From Burkholderiales bacterium PBB2 (GTDB taxonomy: Bacteria; Pseudomonadota; Gammaproteobacteria; Burkholderiales; Burkholderiaceae_C): a DNA stretch of 39,572 bases. The DNA lies in the NCBI GenBank assembly GCA_002255955.1, contig NKIM01000041.1, forward strand, positions 1 through 39,572, in the 5' to 3' direction. Below are positions 8,777 through 17,463 of the stretch, piece by piece. The position numbers and the translations under genes were made by a program. Below the pieces are notes generated by a model. The model worked only from the letters and a program-made list of their open reading frames with translations. It ran no database searches and had not been told where the DNA came from. Within the stretch, counting starts at the first letter, position 1; the number at the start of each line of letters is the position of its first letter.

Positions 8777-9400
8777 ATGGCCAAGTCCTCGCCCTCCGCC
8801 GCATCCACCACCGCACCCAAGACCGCCCTCAAAGCCACCGCCCCCAGCCGCCGCAAGGCCGCCGCGCCTGCGGTGCTGCCCGCCGAGGCTTACAAGGCTC
8901 CGATCAAGGCAGCCGCCAAGCCCGCAGCCAAATCTGCGGCCGCCAAGCCCGCGCCCAAGATGCGCGAAATGCCTCCCAACCCGCCCTCGGCGCCGAGCAA
9001 GGAACTGCACGTCTTCCCCAACCCGGCCCCCGAGCGTGACTATGTGATCCAGTTCCAGGTGCCCGAGTTCACCTGCCACTGCCCGCTGACCGGCCAACCC
9101 GATTTCGCGCACTTCACCATCGACATGATCGCGGACCAGTACTGCGTCGAGCTGAAGAGCCTGAAGATGTACTTCTGGAGCTACCGCGACGAGGGCGCCT
9201 TCCACGAGAAGGTGACCAACACCATCCTGGAAGACATCGTCAAGGTCACCGACCCACGCTTCATCCGCATCACCGCCAAGTGGTATGTGCGCGGCGGCAT
9301 CTACACCAATGTGGTGGTCGAGCACCGCAAGAAGGGCTGGAAGCAGCAGCCGCGCGTGGACCTGCCGGCCCACGGCTTTGAGTCCGGCCTGCTGCGCTGA
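8777..9400 (+). CDS. queF: NADPH-dependent 7-cyano-7-deazaguanine reductase QueF, with long N-terminal extension
   Basis: QueF reduces preQ0 nitrile to preQ1 amine in queuosine tRNA modification. Residues 80-200 are the short, unimodular QueF type: the catalytic Cys102 and Asp109 lie in [13 protein letters not shown], and the QueF motif [10 protein letters not shown] begins at Glu125, a preQ0-binding residue in the family. The family's short form is about 120-165 residues, whereas this one has 207 because of a tail (residues 1-75) made mostly of Ala, Lys, Pro and Ser. The start is ATG 8777 ([10 protein letters not shown]); an ATG at 8699 would add 26 residues with no support. The SET-domain gene begins 21 bp after the stop, so they are probably cotranscribed. 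Confidence 0.95.
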   Translation: MAKSSPSAASTTAPKTALKATAPSRRKAAAPAVLPAEAYKAPIKAAAKPAAKSAAAKPAPKMREMPPNPPSAPSKELHVFPNPAPERDYVIQFQVPEFTCHCPLTGQPDFAHFTIDMIADQYCVELKSLKMYFWSYRDEGAFHEKVTNTILEDIVKVTDPRFIRITAKWYVRGGIYTNVVVEHRKKGWKQQPRVDLPAHGFESGLLR

Positions 9401-9421
9401 AGCGCGGCTGAGCTGCCTGCC

Positions 9422-9847
9422 TTGGCCCTCGCCTCGCATCCGGCCTACCAGCTGATCGAAGTCACGGTGCGGCGCAGCCGCATCGATGGCTTCGGCGTGT
9501 TTGCAGCCGAGCCCGTGCCCGCGGGCGCCAAGATCGGCGCGCTCACCGGCGAGGCCATCAGCGTGGCCGAGGCGCGGCGGCGCGCCCAAGGCCGCCAGCG
9601 CATCATGCTGGTCGAGTTGTCCAGCAGCCGGGCGGTGGACGCCACCCGCTCCAGTGACCCCATGCGCTTCACCAACCACAGCTGCCGGCCCAATGCCCGC
9701 ATCGCTGTGGAAGACGGCGCCATCGAGTTCTTTGCCCTGCAGGAGATTGCCGTGGGCGAGGAGATCACCGTGGCCTACGGCGCCACCCACCACGAAGGCA
9801 GGCTTGCCTGTCGCTGTAGCCAGCCGGGGTGCCTGGGCTGGCTATGA
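9422..9847 (+). CDS. Small SET-domain protein (putative protein-lysine methyltransferase)
   Basis: This 141-residue protein is nearly all SET domain. GFGVF at 23-27 is the SAM-binding start of SET, RFTNHSCRPNARI (82-94) is the pseudoknot motif, GEEITVAYG (112-120) carries the conserved tyrosine, and CRCSQPGC (130-137) is a complete CxCx4C post-SET zinc motif that would pair with Cys88 of NHSC. SET proteins methylate lysines of proteins using S-adenosylmethionine; the bacterial substrate here is unknown. The likely start is TTG 9422, since no upstream ATG exists and the fold begins at once. Its stop overlaps an in-frame ATG of dapC in an ATGA arrangement (9844-9847), suggesting coupling. It lies between queF and dapC. 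Confidence 0.85.
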   Translation: MALASHPAYQLIEVTVRRSRIDGFGVFAAEPVPAGAKIGALTGEAISVAEARRRAQGRQRIMLVELSSSRAVDATRSSDPMRFTNHSCRPNARIAVEDGAIEFFALQEIAVGEEITVAYGATHHEGRLACRCSQPGCLGWL

Positions 9848-9873
9848 TGCCGGCGATTCCCCCACCCGCTGTC

Positions 9874-11142
9874 ATGAACGCTGCTGCCGCCTCTTCCGTG
9901 CCCCACAACCCGCTGCTGGACAAGCTGCACCCCTATCCGTTCGAGCGCCTGCGGGCCCTGAACGCGGGCATCACTCCCAACCCCGCCTACCGGCCCATCA
10001 GCCTGGGCATCGGCGAGCCCAAGCATCCGGCGCCAAAGCTGATCGAAGACGCGCTGATGGCCAGCCTCAAGGGCTTGTCGGGCTACCCGGCCACGGCCGG
10101 CGAGCCAGCGCTGCGCGAAGCCATCTGCGCCTGGCTGCAGCGCCGCTACGGCCTCGGCCCCAGCCACATCAACCCGGCCAGCCAGGTGCTGCCGGTCAAC
10201 GGCTCGCGCGAAGCGCTGTTCGCCCTGGCGCAAACCGTGATCGACCCCAGCCGCGCCGGCGCCACCGTGGTCTGCCCGAATCCCTTCTATCAAATCTACG
10301 AAGGCGCCGCCCTGCTGGCCGGCGCGCAGACCGCCTTTGCCAACAGCGACCCGGCCAAGAACTTCGCCACCGACTGGTCACAGATCGACGAGACCACCTG
10401 GGCCCGCACCCAGCTGCTCTACGTCTGCTCGCCCGGCAACCCGACCGGCGCGGTCATGCCGCTGGACGAATGGCGCATGCTCTTCGAGCTCAGCGATCGC
10501 CACGGTTTTGTGATCGCCTCGGACGAGTGCTACTCGGAAATCTATTTCCGCGACGAAGCGCCACTGGGCGGGCTGGAAGCGGCGGCCCGCCTGGGCCGCG
10601 CGGATTTCAAGAACCTGATTGCCTTCACCAGCCTGTCCAAGCGCAGCAATGTGCCGGGCATGCGCTCGGGCTTTGTCGCCGGCGACGCGGCGCTGCTGAA
10701 GAAGTTCCTGCTCTACCGCACCTACCACGGCAGCGCCATGAGCCCCATCGTGCAAGCCGCCAGCGTGGCCGCCTGGAACGACGAGGCCCATGTGGTGGAG
10801 AACCGCGCGCAGTACCGCGCCAAGTTCGCCGCCGTCACGCCGCTACTGGCCGCGCAGCTGGATGTAGCCCTGCCCGATGCGGGCTTCTACCTCTGGTGCG
10901 GCCTGCCGCGCCACATCCACGGCGGCGATGACATCGCCTTCGCTCAAGGCCTGCTGGCTCAATACAATGTGGCCGTGCTGCCCGGCAGCCTGCTGGCGCG
11001 TGAGGCCCACGGCGTGAACCCCGGCGCTGGCCGCATCCGTCTGGCCCTGGTGGCCGAAAGCGCGGAATGCCTTGAAGCGGCCCAGCGCATCGTCGCCTAC
11101 ATCGAATCGTTCCCGTCTTCCTCCTCTTCTTTCTCCTCCTGA
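9874..11142 (+). CDS. dapC: Succinyldiaminopimelate transaminase
   Basis: This PLP-dependent class I/II aminotransferase of 422 residues converts N-succinyl-L-2-amino-6-oxopimelate to N-succinyl-diaminopimelate in the succinylase lysine/peptidoglycan pathway. Conserved features are [15 protein letters not shown] near the start, [10 protein letters not shown], the cofactor aspartate region [12 protein letters not shown], and the PLP-lysine segment [16 protein letters not shown]. The position next to dapD and dapE supports DapC over other aminotransferases. The start chosen, ATG 9874 ([12 protein letters not shown]), is closest to the family N-terminus; ATG 9844, overlapping the SET gene's stop codon, would add ten residues and is possible. 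A Ser/Phe-rich tail ([11 protein letters not shown]) ends the protein. Confidence 0.93.
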   Translation: MNAAAASSVPHNPLLDKLHPYPFERLRALNAGITPNPAYRPISLGIGEPKHPAPKLIEDALMASLKGLSGYPATAGEPALREAICAWLQRRYGLGPSHINPASQVLPVNGSREALFALAQTVIDPSRAGATVVCPNPFYQIYEGAALLAGAQTAFANSDPAKNFATDWSQIDETTWARTQLLYVCSPGNPTGAVMPLDEWRMLFELSDRHGFVIASDECYSEIYFRDEAPLGGLEAAARLGRADFKNLIAFTSLSKRSNVPGMRSGFVAGDAALLKKFLLYRTYHGSAMSPIVQAASVAAWNDEAHVVENRAQYRAKFAAVTPLLAAQLDVALPDAGFYLWCGLPRHIHGGDDIAFAQGLLAQYNVAVLPGSLLAREAHGVNPGAGRIRLALVAESAECLEAAQRIVAYIESFPSSSSSFSS

Positions 11143-11171
11143 CTGGCACCCGCTGCCGCGAGCTTTCACTC

Positions 11172-11996
11172 ATGACACAAGCCCATCTGCAATCGACCAT
11201 CGAACTGGCCTGGGACAACCGCGCCAACCTCAACCCGGCCAATGCCCCCGAGGTGCGCGAGGCGGTCGAACATGTGCTGGCCGATCTGGACGCCGGCCGC
11301 CTGCGCGTGGCCGAGCGCCAGGCCGTGGGCCAGTGGACGGTGCACCAGTGGGTCAAGAAGGCCGTGCTGCTGTCCTTCCGCCTGAACGACAACCGCCTGA
11401 TGGGCGCCGGCGACATGACCTTCTTTGACAAGGTGCCGACCAAGTTCGGCGGCCTGAGCGAAGAAGCCATCCGCGCCATGGGCGTGCGCGTGGTGCCGCC
11501 CGCCGTGGCGCGCCGCGGCAGCTTCCTGGCCAAGAACGTGATTCTGATGCCCAGCTACGTCAACATCGGCGCCTATGTCGATGAAGGCACCATGGTCGAC
11601 ACCTGGGCCACCGTCGGCAGCTGCGCTCAGATCGGCAAGAACGTGCACTTGAGCGGCGGTGTTGGCATCGGCGGCGTGCTGGAGCCCCTGCAGGCCAACC
11701 CCACCATCATCGAAGACAACTGCTTCATCGGCGCCCGCTCGGAAGTGGTGGAAGGCGTGATCGTGGAAGAAAACTCGGTCATCTCCATGGGCGTCTACAT
11801 CGGCCAGAGCACGCCGATCTATGACCGCGAGACCGACACCGTCAGCTACGGCCGCGTGCCGGCCGGCTCGGTGGTGATCAGCGGCAGTCTGCCCAAGAAC
11901 GAAGGCAAGTACAGCCTGTACGCCGCCATCATCGTCAAGAAGGTCGACGCCGGCACCCGCGCCAAGACCAGCATCAACGACCTGCTGCGCGCCTGA
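11172..11996 (+). CDS. dapD: 2,3,4,5-tetrahydropyridine-2,6-dicarboxylate N-succinyltransferase
   Basis: DapD transfers succinyl from succinyl-CoA to tetrahydrodipicolinate, the first committed succinylase step. The 274 residues match the E. coli-type length. An N-terminal helical part (ending [13 protein letters not shown]) is followed by the left-handed beta-helix of hexapeptide repeats, seen in [59 protein letters not shown] and [19 protein letters not shown]. It begins 29 bp after dapC and ends 78 bp before the pilU-like gene. The order dapC-dapD-(pilU)-dapE makes the lysine role secure. A GC hairpin follows the stop. Confidence 0.97.
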   Translation: MTQAHLQSTIELAWDNRANLNPANAPEVREAVEHVLADLDAGRLRVAERQAVGQWTVHQWVKKAVLLSFRLNDNRLMGAGDMTFFDKVPTKFGGLSEEAIRAMGVRVVPPAVARRGSFLAKNVILMPSYVNIGAYVDEGTMVDTWATVGSCAQIGKNVHLSGGVGIGGVLEPLQANPTIIEDNCFIGARSEVVEGVIVEENSVISMGVYIGQSTPIYDRETDTVSYGRVPAGSVVISGSLPKNEGKYSLYAAIIVKKVDAGTRAKTSINDLLRA

Positions 11997-12014
11997 ACCG
12001 GGCAAAAAAGCACT

Positions 12015-12034
12015 GCCCCGGCTGAGACCGGGGC
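12015..12034 (+). terminator. GC-rich hairpin after dapD (weak terminator or attenuator)
   Basis: GCCCCGG (12015-12021) and CCGGGGC (12028-12034) form a 7-bp stem with a 6-base loop. No T-run follows on the plus strand, so it would at most pause or partly terminate transcription between dapD and the pilU-like gene. An A-run lies just before it, so on the opposite strand it resembles an intrinsic terminator, though no minus-strand gene reads into it. Confidence 0.4.
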
Positions 12035-12074
12035 GCATCCAGCGGCTTGAAGACCAAGAACGGGGAGACAGCGG

Positions 12075-13229
12075 ATGAGTGGAAATATGGAACGCATCCT
12101 GCGGCTGATGGCCGAGAAGGGTGCCTCCGACGCTTACCTTTCGGCCAAGATGCCGGTGCTGATCCGCCTGAACGGGCAGATCGTGCAGCTGTCGGATCAG
12201 TTGCTGGGGCCCATGCAGCCGCGTCAGCTGATCGCCGAGGTGGTGGACCCGGCCCAGATGGCCGAGCTGGACCAGAACGGCGAGCTGAACATGGCGGTGG
12301 CCATCCCCGGCGTGGGCAGCTTCCGCCTCTCGGGCTTCCGCCAGCGCGGCACCATCGCCGCGGTGTTCCGCCACATCCCGCACGTGATCCCCTCGCTGGA
12401 AGAGCTGAACCTGCCGCCCATCCTGGGCAAGCTGGTGCAGGAAAAGCGCGGCTTGATCCTGATGGTGGGCGCCACCGGCACGGGCAAGAGCACCACGCTG
12501 GCCTCCATGCTGGAGCTGCGCAACCAGACCATGGCCGGCCACATCCTCACCATCGAGGACCCGCTGGAGTACCTGTTCAGCAACAAGCGCTCGGTGGTCA
12601 ACCAGCGCGAAGTGGGCCGCGACACGGCCTCGCTGCAGATTGCCTTGAAGAACGCGTTGCGACAGTCGCCGGACTGCATCCTGATCGGTGAAATCCGTGA
12701 CCGCGAGACCATGACGGCGGCGATTTCCTACGCCCTGTCCGGCCACCTGGTGCTGGCCACGCTGCACGGCAATAACACGTATCACGCGCTGAACCGCATC
12801 CTGTCCTTCTACACGCCCGAGTCGCGCCCGGCCTTGCTGAACGACCTGGCCGCAGGCCTGAAATCCATCATCTCGCAGCGCCTGGTGCGCGCCACAGCCG
12901 GCGGCCGCATCCCGGTGATCGAGATCATGCTCAACACCAAGCTGATCGGCGAGTTCATCGAGAAAGGTGACTTCGGCGGCGTCAAGGACGCGATGGAGAA
13001 ATCCATTGCCGAAGGCTCGCAAAGCTACGAAGAGCATTTCGCCCAGCTCATCAAGGACGGCACCATCACCCGCGACGAGGGCCTGGCCTTTGCCGATTCG
13101 CCGACCAACCTGCTCTGGCGCCTGCAAAACGATGGCCCGGGCGCCCACAAGCAGGCACCGGTCAAGGAGGAAGCGGCCGGCGACGAAGCCAGCTTCACCG
13201 AGATCACGCTGGACGTGCGCGGCGACTGA
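12075..13229 (+). CDS. pilU: PilT/PilU-family type IV pilus twitching ATPase (PilU-like)
   Basis: This 384-residue secretion-type ATPase has an N-terminal PAS-like part (1-110) and a RecA-like core with Walker A GATGTGKSTT (132-141), the Asp-box region ILTIEDPLEYLF, Walker B-like ILIGEIRDRETM, and the His-box LSGHLVLATLHGNNTYHAL. PilT and PilU power pilus retraction at the inner-membrane base. PilU is favoured over PilT by the length (about 380 versus 345), the tail ending FTEITLDV, and the SDAYLSAKMPVLIRLNG start. An SD-like GGGGAG lies eight bases before ATG 12075. It sits between dapD and dapE, 66 bp before the latter. No pilT is seen beside it, so its partner must be elsewhere. Confidence 0.9.
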   Translation: MSGNMERILRLMAEKGASDAYLSAKMPVLIRLNGQIVQLSDQLLGPMQPRQLIAEVVDPAQMAELDQNGELNMAVAIPGVGSFRLSGFRQRGTIAAVFRHIPHVIPSLEELNLPPILGKLVQEKRGLILMVGATGTGKSTTLASMLELRNQTMAGHILTIEDPLEYLFSNKRSVVNQREVGRDTASLQIALKNALRQSPDCILIGEIRDRETMTAAISYALSGHLVLATLHGNNTYHALNRILSFYTPESRPALLNDLAAGLKSIISQRLVRATAGGRIPVIEIMLNTKLIGEFIEKGDFGGVKDAMEKSIAEGSQSYEEHFAQLIKDGTITRDEGLAFADSPTNLLWRLQNDGPGAHKQAPVKEEAAGDEASFTEITLDVRGD

Positions 13230-13295
13230 AGCGCTCCCTTTCCTGCGCCTTGGCGCGGCCCCGACTTTTCACTGTTCCCCATCGATTGCTCATCC

Positions 13296-14444
13296 ATGTC
13301 CGACACCCTCGCCCTGCTGGAAGCGCTGGTCGCCCGCCCCTCCGTCACGCCCGATGACGCCGGATGCCTGGAGCTGATTGGCGCGCGCCTGTCTGCCCTG
13401 GGCTTCGAGCTGCAGCGCATGGACAGCGGGCCTGAACACTTCCGCGTTAGCAACCTCTGGGCGATCAAGCGCGGCAGCGATGCAAACGGCCCGGTGCTGA
13501 TGTTCGCCGGCCACACCGATGTGGTGCCGCCGGGCCGGCTCGATGCCTGGGCGTCCGACCCCTTTGTGCCCAGCTACCGCGAGGGCCGCATCTACGGCCG
13601 CGGCGTGGCCGATATGAAGGGCTCGCTGGCCGCCATGGTGGTGGCCGCCGAGGAGTTTGTTCGCGCCCATCCCGAGCACCGCGGCAGCCTGGCCTTTTTG
13701 CTGACCAGCGACGAGGAAGGCCCTTCGGTCGATGGCACCAAGGTCTGCTGCGAACGGCTCAAGGCCCAGGGCCAGCGACTGGACTACTGCATCGTCGGTG
13801 AACCGACCTCGGTCGACCAGGTCGGCGACATGATCAAGAACGGCCGCCGCGGCACGCTCTCGGGCAAGCTCAAGGTGAAGGGCGTGCAAGGCCATGTGGC
13901 CTATCCCCAGCTGGCCCGCAACCCGGTGCATCAGGCCGCCGCGGCCATTGCCGAGCTGGCGGCCGCCCGCTGGGACGAAGGCAACGACTACTTCCCGGCC
14001 ACCACCTTCCAGATCTCCAACATCCATGCCGGCACCGGCGCCACCAACGTCATCCCCGGCGAGATGGTGGTGGATTTCAACTTCCGCTTCTCGACCGAGT
14101 CGACCCCGGAAGGCCTCAAGTCCCGCGTGCAATCGCTGCTGGCCCGCCACGGGCTGGAATACGCGCTCGACTGGACCCTGGGCGGCGAGCCCTTCCTGAC
14201 CCCCGTGGGCACGCTGAGCGGCGCCGTCTGCGCCGCCATCGAGGCCGAGACCGGCCGCCCGACCCAGCTCTCCACCACCGGCGGCACCTCGGACGGCCGA
14301 TTCATCGCCAAGATCTGCCCGCAAGTGATCGAGTTCGGCCCCATCAACGCCAGCATTCACAAGGTGGACGAGTACCTGCCGGTCGACAACCTCGAGCCCT
14401 TGAAGAACATCTACCGCCGCACGCTGGAGCTGCTGCTGAACTGA
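13296..14444 (+). CDS. dapE: Succinyl-diaminopimelate desuccinylase
   Basis: DapE hydrolyses N-succinyl-LL-diaminopimelate to LL-diaminopimelate and succinate in the cytoplasm, using a two-zinc M20 peptidase site. The 382 residues carry the metal ligands His73 ([12 protein letters not shown]), bridging Asp106 ([10 protein letters not shown]), the catalytic/ligand pair Glu140-Glu141 (SDEEGPS), and a late His in [14 protein letters not shown]. The dimerisation domain lies about residues 180-295 ([18 protein letters not shown]). Length is normal. The gene closes the dap run; the pilU-like gene ends 66 bp upstream. Confidence 0.97.
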   Translation: MSDTLALLEALVARPSVTPDDAGCLELIGARLSALGFELQRMDSGPEHFRVSNLWAIKRGSDANGPVLMFAGHTDVVPPGRLDAWASDPFVPSYREGRIYGRGVADMKGSLAAMVVAAEEFVRAHPEHRGSLAFLLTSDEEGPSVDGTKVCCERLKAQGQRLDYCIVGEPTSVDQVGDMIKNGRRGTLSGKLKVKGVQGHVAYPQLARNPVHQAAAAIAELAAARWDEGNDYFPATTFQISNIHAGTGATNVIPGEMVVDFNFRFSTESTPEGLKSRVQSLLARHGLEYALDWTLGGEPFLTPVGTLSGAVCAAIEAETGRPTQLSTTGGTSDGRFIAKICPQVIEFGPINASIHKVDEYLPVDNLEPLKNIYRRTLELLLN

Positions 14445-14556
14445 CATAAAGTCCAGACTCGACGGCTGCCCAAGACCTGCCAGAGCAGGCAATGCAGCCC
14501 GCGCAAGCACGAACGCACGCGCAAAACCAAACCAATCAGGCAGGGAGGCCATGGAG

Positions 14557-16395
14557 ATGACAAGAAAGAGCACCGGCGCGCGCGCAACAAGCCGCTGGAC
14601 GCAGCCCGCGCTTGCAGTGATGGGCGCGCTGGGACTTTGGGCGGCCTGCTCGCAAGCTGGCTGGGCCGCCTGCAAGGTGCAGGGGCTGGAGATGCCGGTC
14701 ACCATGAAGGGCTCGCGCGCCGTGGCCACGCTGGGCATCAATGGGCAGGACATCCCCCTCATCGTCGACAGCGGTGCTTTTTTCAGCACCCTCACCCATG
14801 CGGCCGCCCAACAGCTGAAGATGAAGGTGCGCGGCCTGCCCTGGGGCATGGAAATCAAGGGCGTGACGGGCGACATGGAGAATCCCGGGGTTGCAACCGC
14901 CGAACGCCTGAACCTGCTGGGCGGCGAGCTGCCCAACATCGACTTTGTGGTCGGCGGAAACGACGATCACAACGGCACCATGGGCCTCTTGGGCCGCAAC
15001 ATCCTGTCGGTCGCCGACACCGAATACGACCTGGCACACGGCGTCGTGAAGCTGATGTTCCCGAACGAGGATTGCGCCAAAAGCCCCATGGCCTACTGGG
15101 CCGGCGAAGCGCCGTTCTCGGAGATTGAGCTGGTCCGCCACGACCGTGAAAAGAAGACGCCCGCGATCGAAACCATTGCCCTCGTCAATGGCAAGCGCCT
15201 GCGTGTGATGTTCGACACCGGCGCCCGCACGGTGATGTCGCTCAAGGCGGCCAAGAGTGTCGGCGTCACGGATCTGAAGCCGACCGGCCGGGTGGGCGGT
15301 GTGGGCACAGGCACGGTGGCCGGCTGGAGCGGCGCAATCGAGCGCTTCGAGCTGGGCGGCGAGGTGGTGCACAACGTGCGGCTGAGCGTGGCCGACTTTG
15401 ACCTGCGCGAGATCGACATGCTGCTGGGCGTCGACTTCTTCCTGTCGCACCGCATCTACGTGTCCAAGAAGCAGCGCCGCATGTACTTCACCTACAACGG
15501 CGGCCAGGTGTTCGCACTGAGCAAACCTGAACCCAAGGTCGACAGCACCGAGGGCAAGGCGAACGGCCTGCCCGATCTCGGCCCCGAAGCCAGCGCCGCG
15601 TCCTATGCACGGCGCGGCGCCGCCTCGATGGCACGCAAGGACTACAAAGCGGCCCTGACCGATCTGGACCGCGCCTGCGAGATGGAACCCCAAGTCGCAG
15701 AACACCGCGTGATTCGCGCAGCCCTGCATCTGCAGATGCGTCAGGCAAAACTGGCCAAACAAGACCTGGACGCAGCGCTGGCAGCAGACCCGGCGCATGC
15801 CGAGGCAAGGCTGAAGCGGGCCGTGCTGATGGCCAACCCAAGCAAGCCGGATGCCGCGCTCCAGGACCTGGACGAACTGGATCGCCTGATGTCCGCGCAA
15901 GCCCCGCAGCGCCTGCAGATGGCGCAGCTCTACCAGCGCCTGCAGCGCCTGCCCGCCGTGGTGAAGCAGCTGGACCATTGGCTCGCCGCCTACCCGCATG
16001 ACCTGGCCACCGCCGACGCGCTGAACCAGCGCTGCTGGACGCGCGCGATGCTCAGTAGCGAGCTGGCTCAGGCGCTACAGGACTGTGATCGCGCCATCGA
16101 TCTCGATGAAGAACAGGCCAAGTACTTCGACAGCCGCGCCTGGGTGCGCCTGCGTCAAAGCCAATGGCGCTCGGCACTGGCGGACTTTGATCGTGCGCTG
16201 AAGCTGGACGACAAGCTCGCCTGGCCCCACTACGGCCGCGGCATCGCACTGGGCAAGCTGGGCGACGCCGCAGGCGCCCAAGCTGCACTCGCAGCAGCGC
16301 GCGAGCGCCGTCCGGAGATCGACCAGGAGGCGGGTCGTTACGGCCTGGCGGTCGACGCGGCCGCGGCCAAGCCCACGCCAGCCTCCGCGCCCTAG
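14557..16395 (+). CDS. Secreted protein with two retropepsin-like aspartic protease domains and TPR repeats
   Basis: This 612-residue protein begins with a signal peptide (basic TRKSTGARATSRW, hydrophobic LAVMGALGLWAA, cleavage near GWA-ACKV), so it is probably exported. Two retropepsin-like halves follow: the first has IVDSGA (active Asp near 71) and flap/hydrophobic-Gly motif GTMGLLGRNIL; the second has VMFDTGAR (Asp near 220) and DMLLGVDFFL. Each half has its own Asp-Ser/Thr-Gly motif. From about residue 345 to 600 come TPR-like helix pairs (YKAALTDLDRACEMEP, WRSALADFDRALKLDD). The role is unknown; proteolysis plus a protein-binding scaffold is inference. GGGAGG upstream is better placed for ATG 14557 than for ATG 14551, which would add two residues. 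Confidence 0.8.
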   Translation: MTRKSTGARATSRWTQPALAVMGALGLWAACSQAGWAACKVQGLEMPVTMKGSRAVATLGINGQDIPLIVDSGAFFSTLTHAAAQQLKMKVRGLPWGMEIKGVTGDMENPGVATAERLNLLGGELPNIDFVVGGNDDHNGTMGLLGRNILSVADTEYDLAHGVVKLMFPNEDCAKSPMAYWAGEAPFSEIELVRHDREKKTPAIETIALVNGKRLRVMFDTGARTVMSLKAAKSVGVTDLKPTGRVGGVGTGTVAGWSGAIERFELGGEVVHNVRLSVADFDLREIDMLLGVDFFLSHRIYVSKKQRRMYFTYNGGQVFALSKPEPKVDSTEGKANGLPDLGPEASAASYARRGAASMARKDYKAALTDLDRACEMEPQVAEHRVIRAALHLQMRQAKLAKQDLDAALAADPAHAEARLKRAVLMANPSKPDAALQDLDELDRLMSAQAPQRLQMAQLYQRLQRLPAVVKQLDHWLAAYPHDLATADALNQRCWTRAMLSSELAQALQDCDRAIDLDEEQAKYFDSRAWVRLRQSQWRSALADFDRALKLDDKLAWPHYGRGIALGKLGDAAGAQAALAAARERRPEIDQEAGRYGLAVDAAAAKPTPASAP

Positions 16396-16418
16396 GCCGA
16401 CAGCCTGTGGCTGCTTGC

Positions 16419-16488
16419 CGGTGACGAGTTGGCAGTGACGGGTTGGCAGTGACAGGTAGACAGTGACGGGTAGACAGTGACGGGTTAG
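16419..16488. repeat. Five tandem copies of a 14-bp repeat
   Basis: Five direct repeats stand head to tail without spacers: CGGTGACGAGTTGG, CAGTGACGGGTTGG, CAGTGACAGGTAGA, CAGTGACGGGTAGA and CAGTGACGGGTTAG. All share core GTGAC followed by (A/G)(A/G)GT. The array fills the gap between the protease/TPR gene and prmB and ends 54 bp before the prmB start. Period 14 is not a multiple of three, so it is not a coding repeat. Function is unknown. Confidence 0.9.
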
Positions 16489-16542
16489 CGAGGAGGCGCG
16501 CGCCATCGGCGACAATCACGCCCTGCCCTTCACCGAGCCCCC

Positions 16543-17463
16543 ATGAATTTACTGAACTGCATCGAGGCCCAAGCCGCCCGCCTTTCCGAGGCGGGCGTTT
16601 CGTTTGGCCATGGCACGGCTGTCGCCTTTGACGAGGCCGCCTGGCTGGCGCTCTGGGCCCTGGGGCTGCCGCTGGACGAGTTGGACGAGCACGAGGCCCT
16701 GACGCTGAGCGACGTCCAGCAAGCGCGCATCGCCGAGCTGGTCGAGCAGCGCATTGCGACGCGCAAGCCCGCCGCGTACCTGACCCGCGAGGCCTGGTTG
16801 CAGGGCGTGCCGTTCTACGTGGACGAGCGCGCCATCGTGCCGCGCAGCTTCATCGCCGAGCTGATCGCCGATGCCAGCATCGATGCCTGGCTCTCCGACC
16901 AGACCACCGAGGTGCTGGACCTGTGCACCGGCAATGGCTCGCTGGCCGTGCTGGCCGCCATGGCCTGGCCCGAGGTGCAGGTGGATGGCCTGGACCTGAG
17001 CGCCGAAGCCCTGGAAGTGGCACGCATCAATGTCGACAAGCATGGCCTGCAGTCGCGCATCCGGTTGATGCAGGGCGATGGTCTGGCGCCGGCCCTGGCG
17101 GCCGGCCGCCGCTACGACTTGATTCTGTGCAACCCGCCCTATGTCAACAGCGAGACCATGTCCCGCCTGCCGGCTGAGTACCGCGCCGAGCCCGAGCTCG
17201 CCCTGGCCGGCGGCGATGACGGCATGGATTTCATCCGCCGCCTGCTGGCCGAGGCACCGGCCGTGCTCAAACCGCGCGGCGTGCTCTTGCTGGAGATCGG
17301 CAATGAGCGCCTGTTTTTTGAAGCCGCCTTCCCCGAGCTGGAGGTGGCCTGGATGGACACCTCCTCGGGGGCCGACCAGGTGCTGCTGATCACCGAAGAA
17401 TCCCTGAACATGATGAACGCCCACAAGAACAACAAGAACCCGGAAGGTCACCCCACGCCATGA
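16543..17463 (+). CDS. prmB: 50S ribosomal protein L3 N5-glutamine methyltransferase
   Basis: PrmB methylates a glutamine of ribosomal protein L3 using S-adenosylmethionine. The 306-residue protein has an N-terminal helical domain (1-95, including RKPAAYLTREAWLQGVPFYV), a SAM-binding motif DLCTGNGSLA (126-135), and the glutamine-methyltransferase signature NPPY at 197-200 (LILCNPPYVNSETM). PrmB rather than PrmC is indicated by RKPAAYLTREAWLQGVPFYV and NPPYVNSETM. Downstream, its TGA shares ATGA with the ABC-F gene (17460-17463), so the two are translationally coupled. A hydrophilic Asn/Lys tail ends the protein. Confidence 0.95.
   Translation: MNLLNCIEAQAARLSEAGVSFGHGTAVAFDEAAWLALWALGLPLDELDEHEALTLSDVQQARIAELVEQRIATRKPAAYLTREAWLQGVPFYVDERAIVPRSFIAELIADASIDAWLSDQTTEVLDLCTGNGSLAVLAAMAWPEVQVDGLDLSAEALEVARINVDKHGLQSRIRLMQGDGLAPALAAGRRYDLILCNPPYVNSETMSRLPAEYRAEPELALAGGDDGMDFIRRLLAEAPAVLKPRGVLLLEIGNERLFFEAAFPELEVAWMDTSSGADQVLLITEESLNMMNAHKNNKNPEGHPTP

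Noticed and set aside
16052-16519. Minus-strand frames translating the 14-bp repeat into a Ser/Thr/Arg/Pro repeat protein
   Set aside because: The period of 14 shifts frame with each unit and the frames run antisense over the TPR gene; no start signal.
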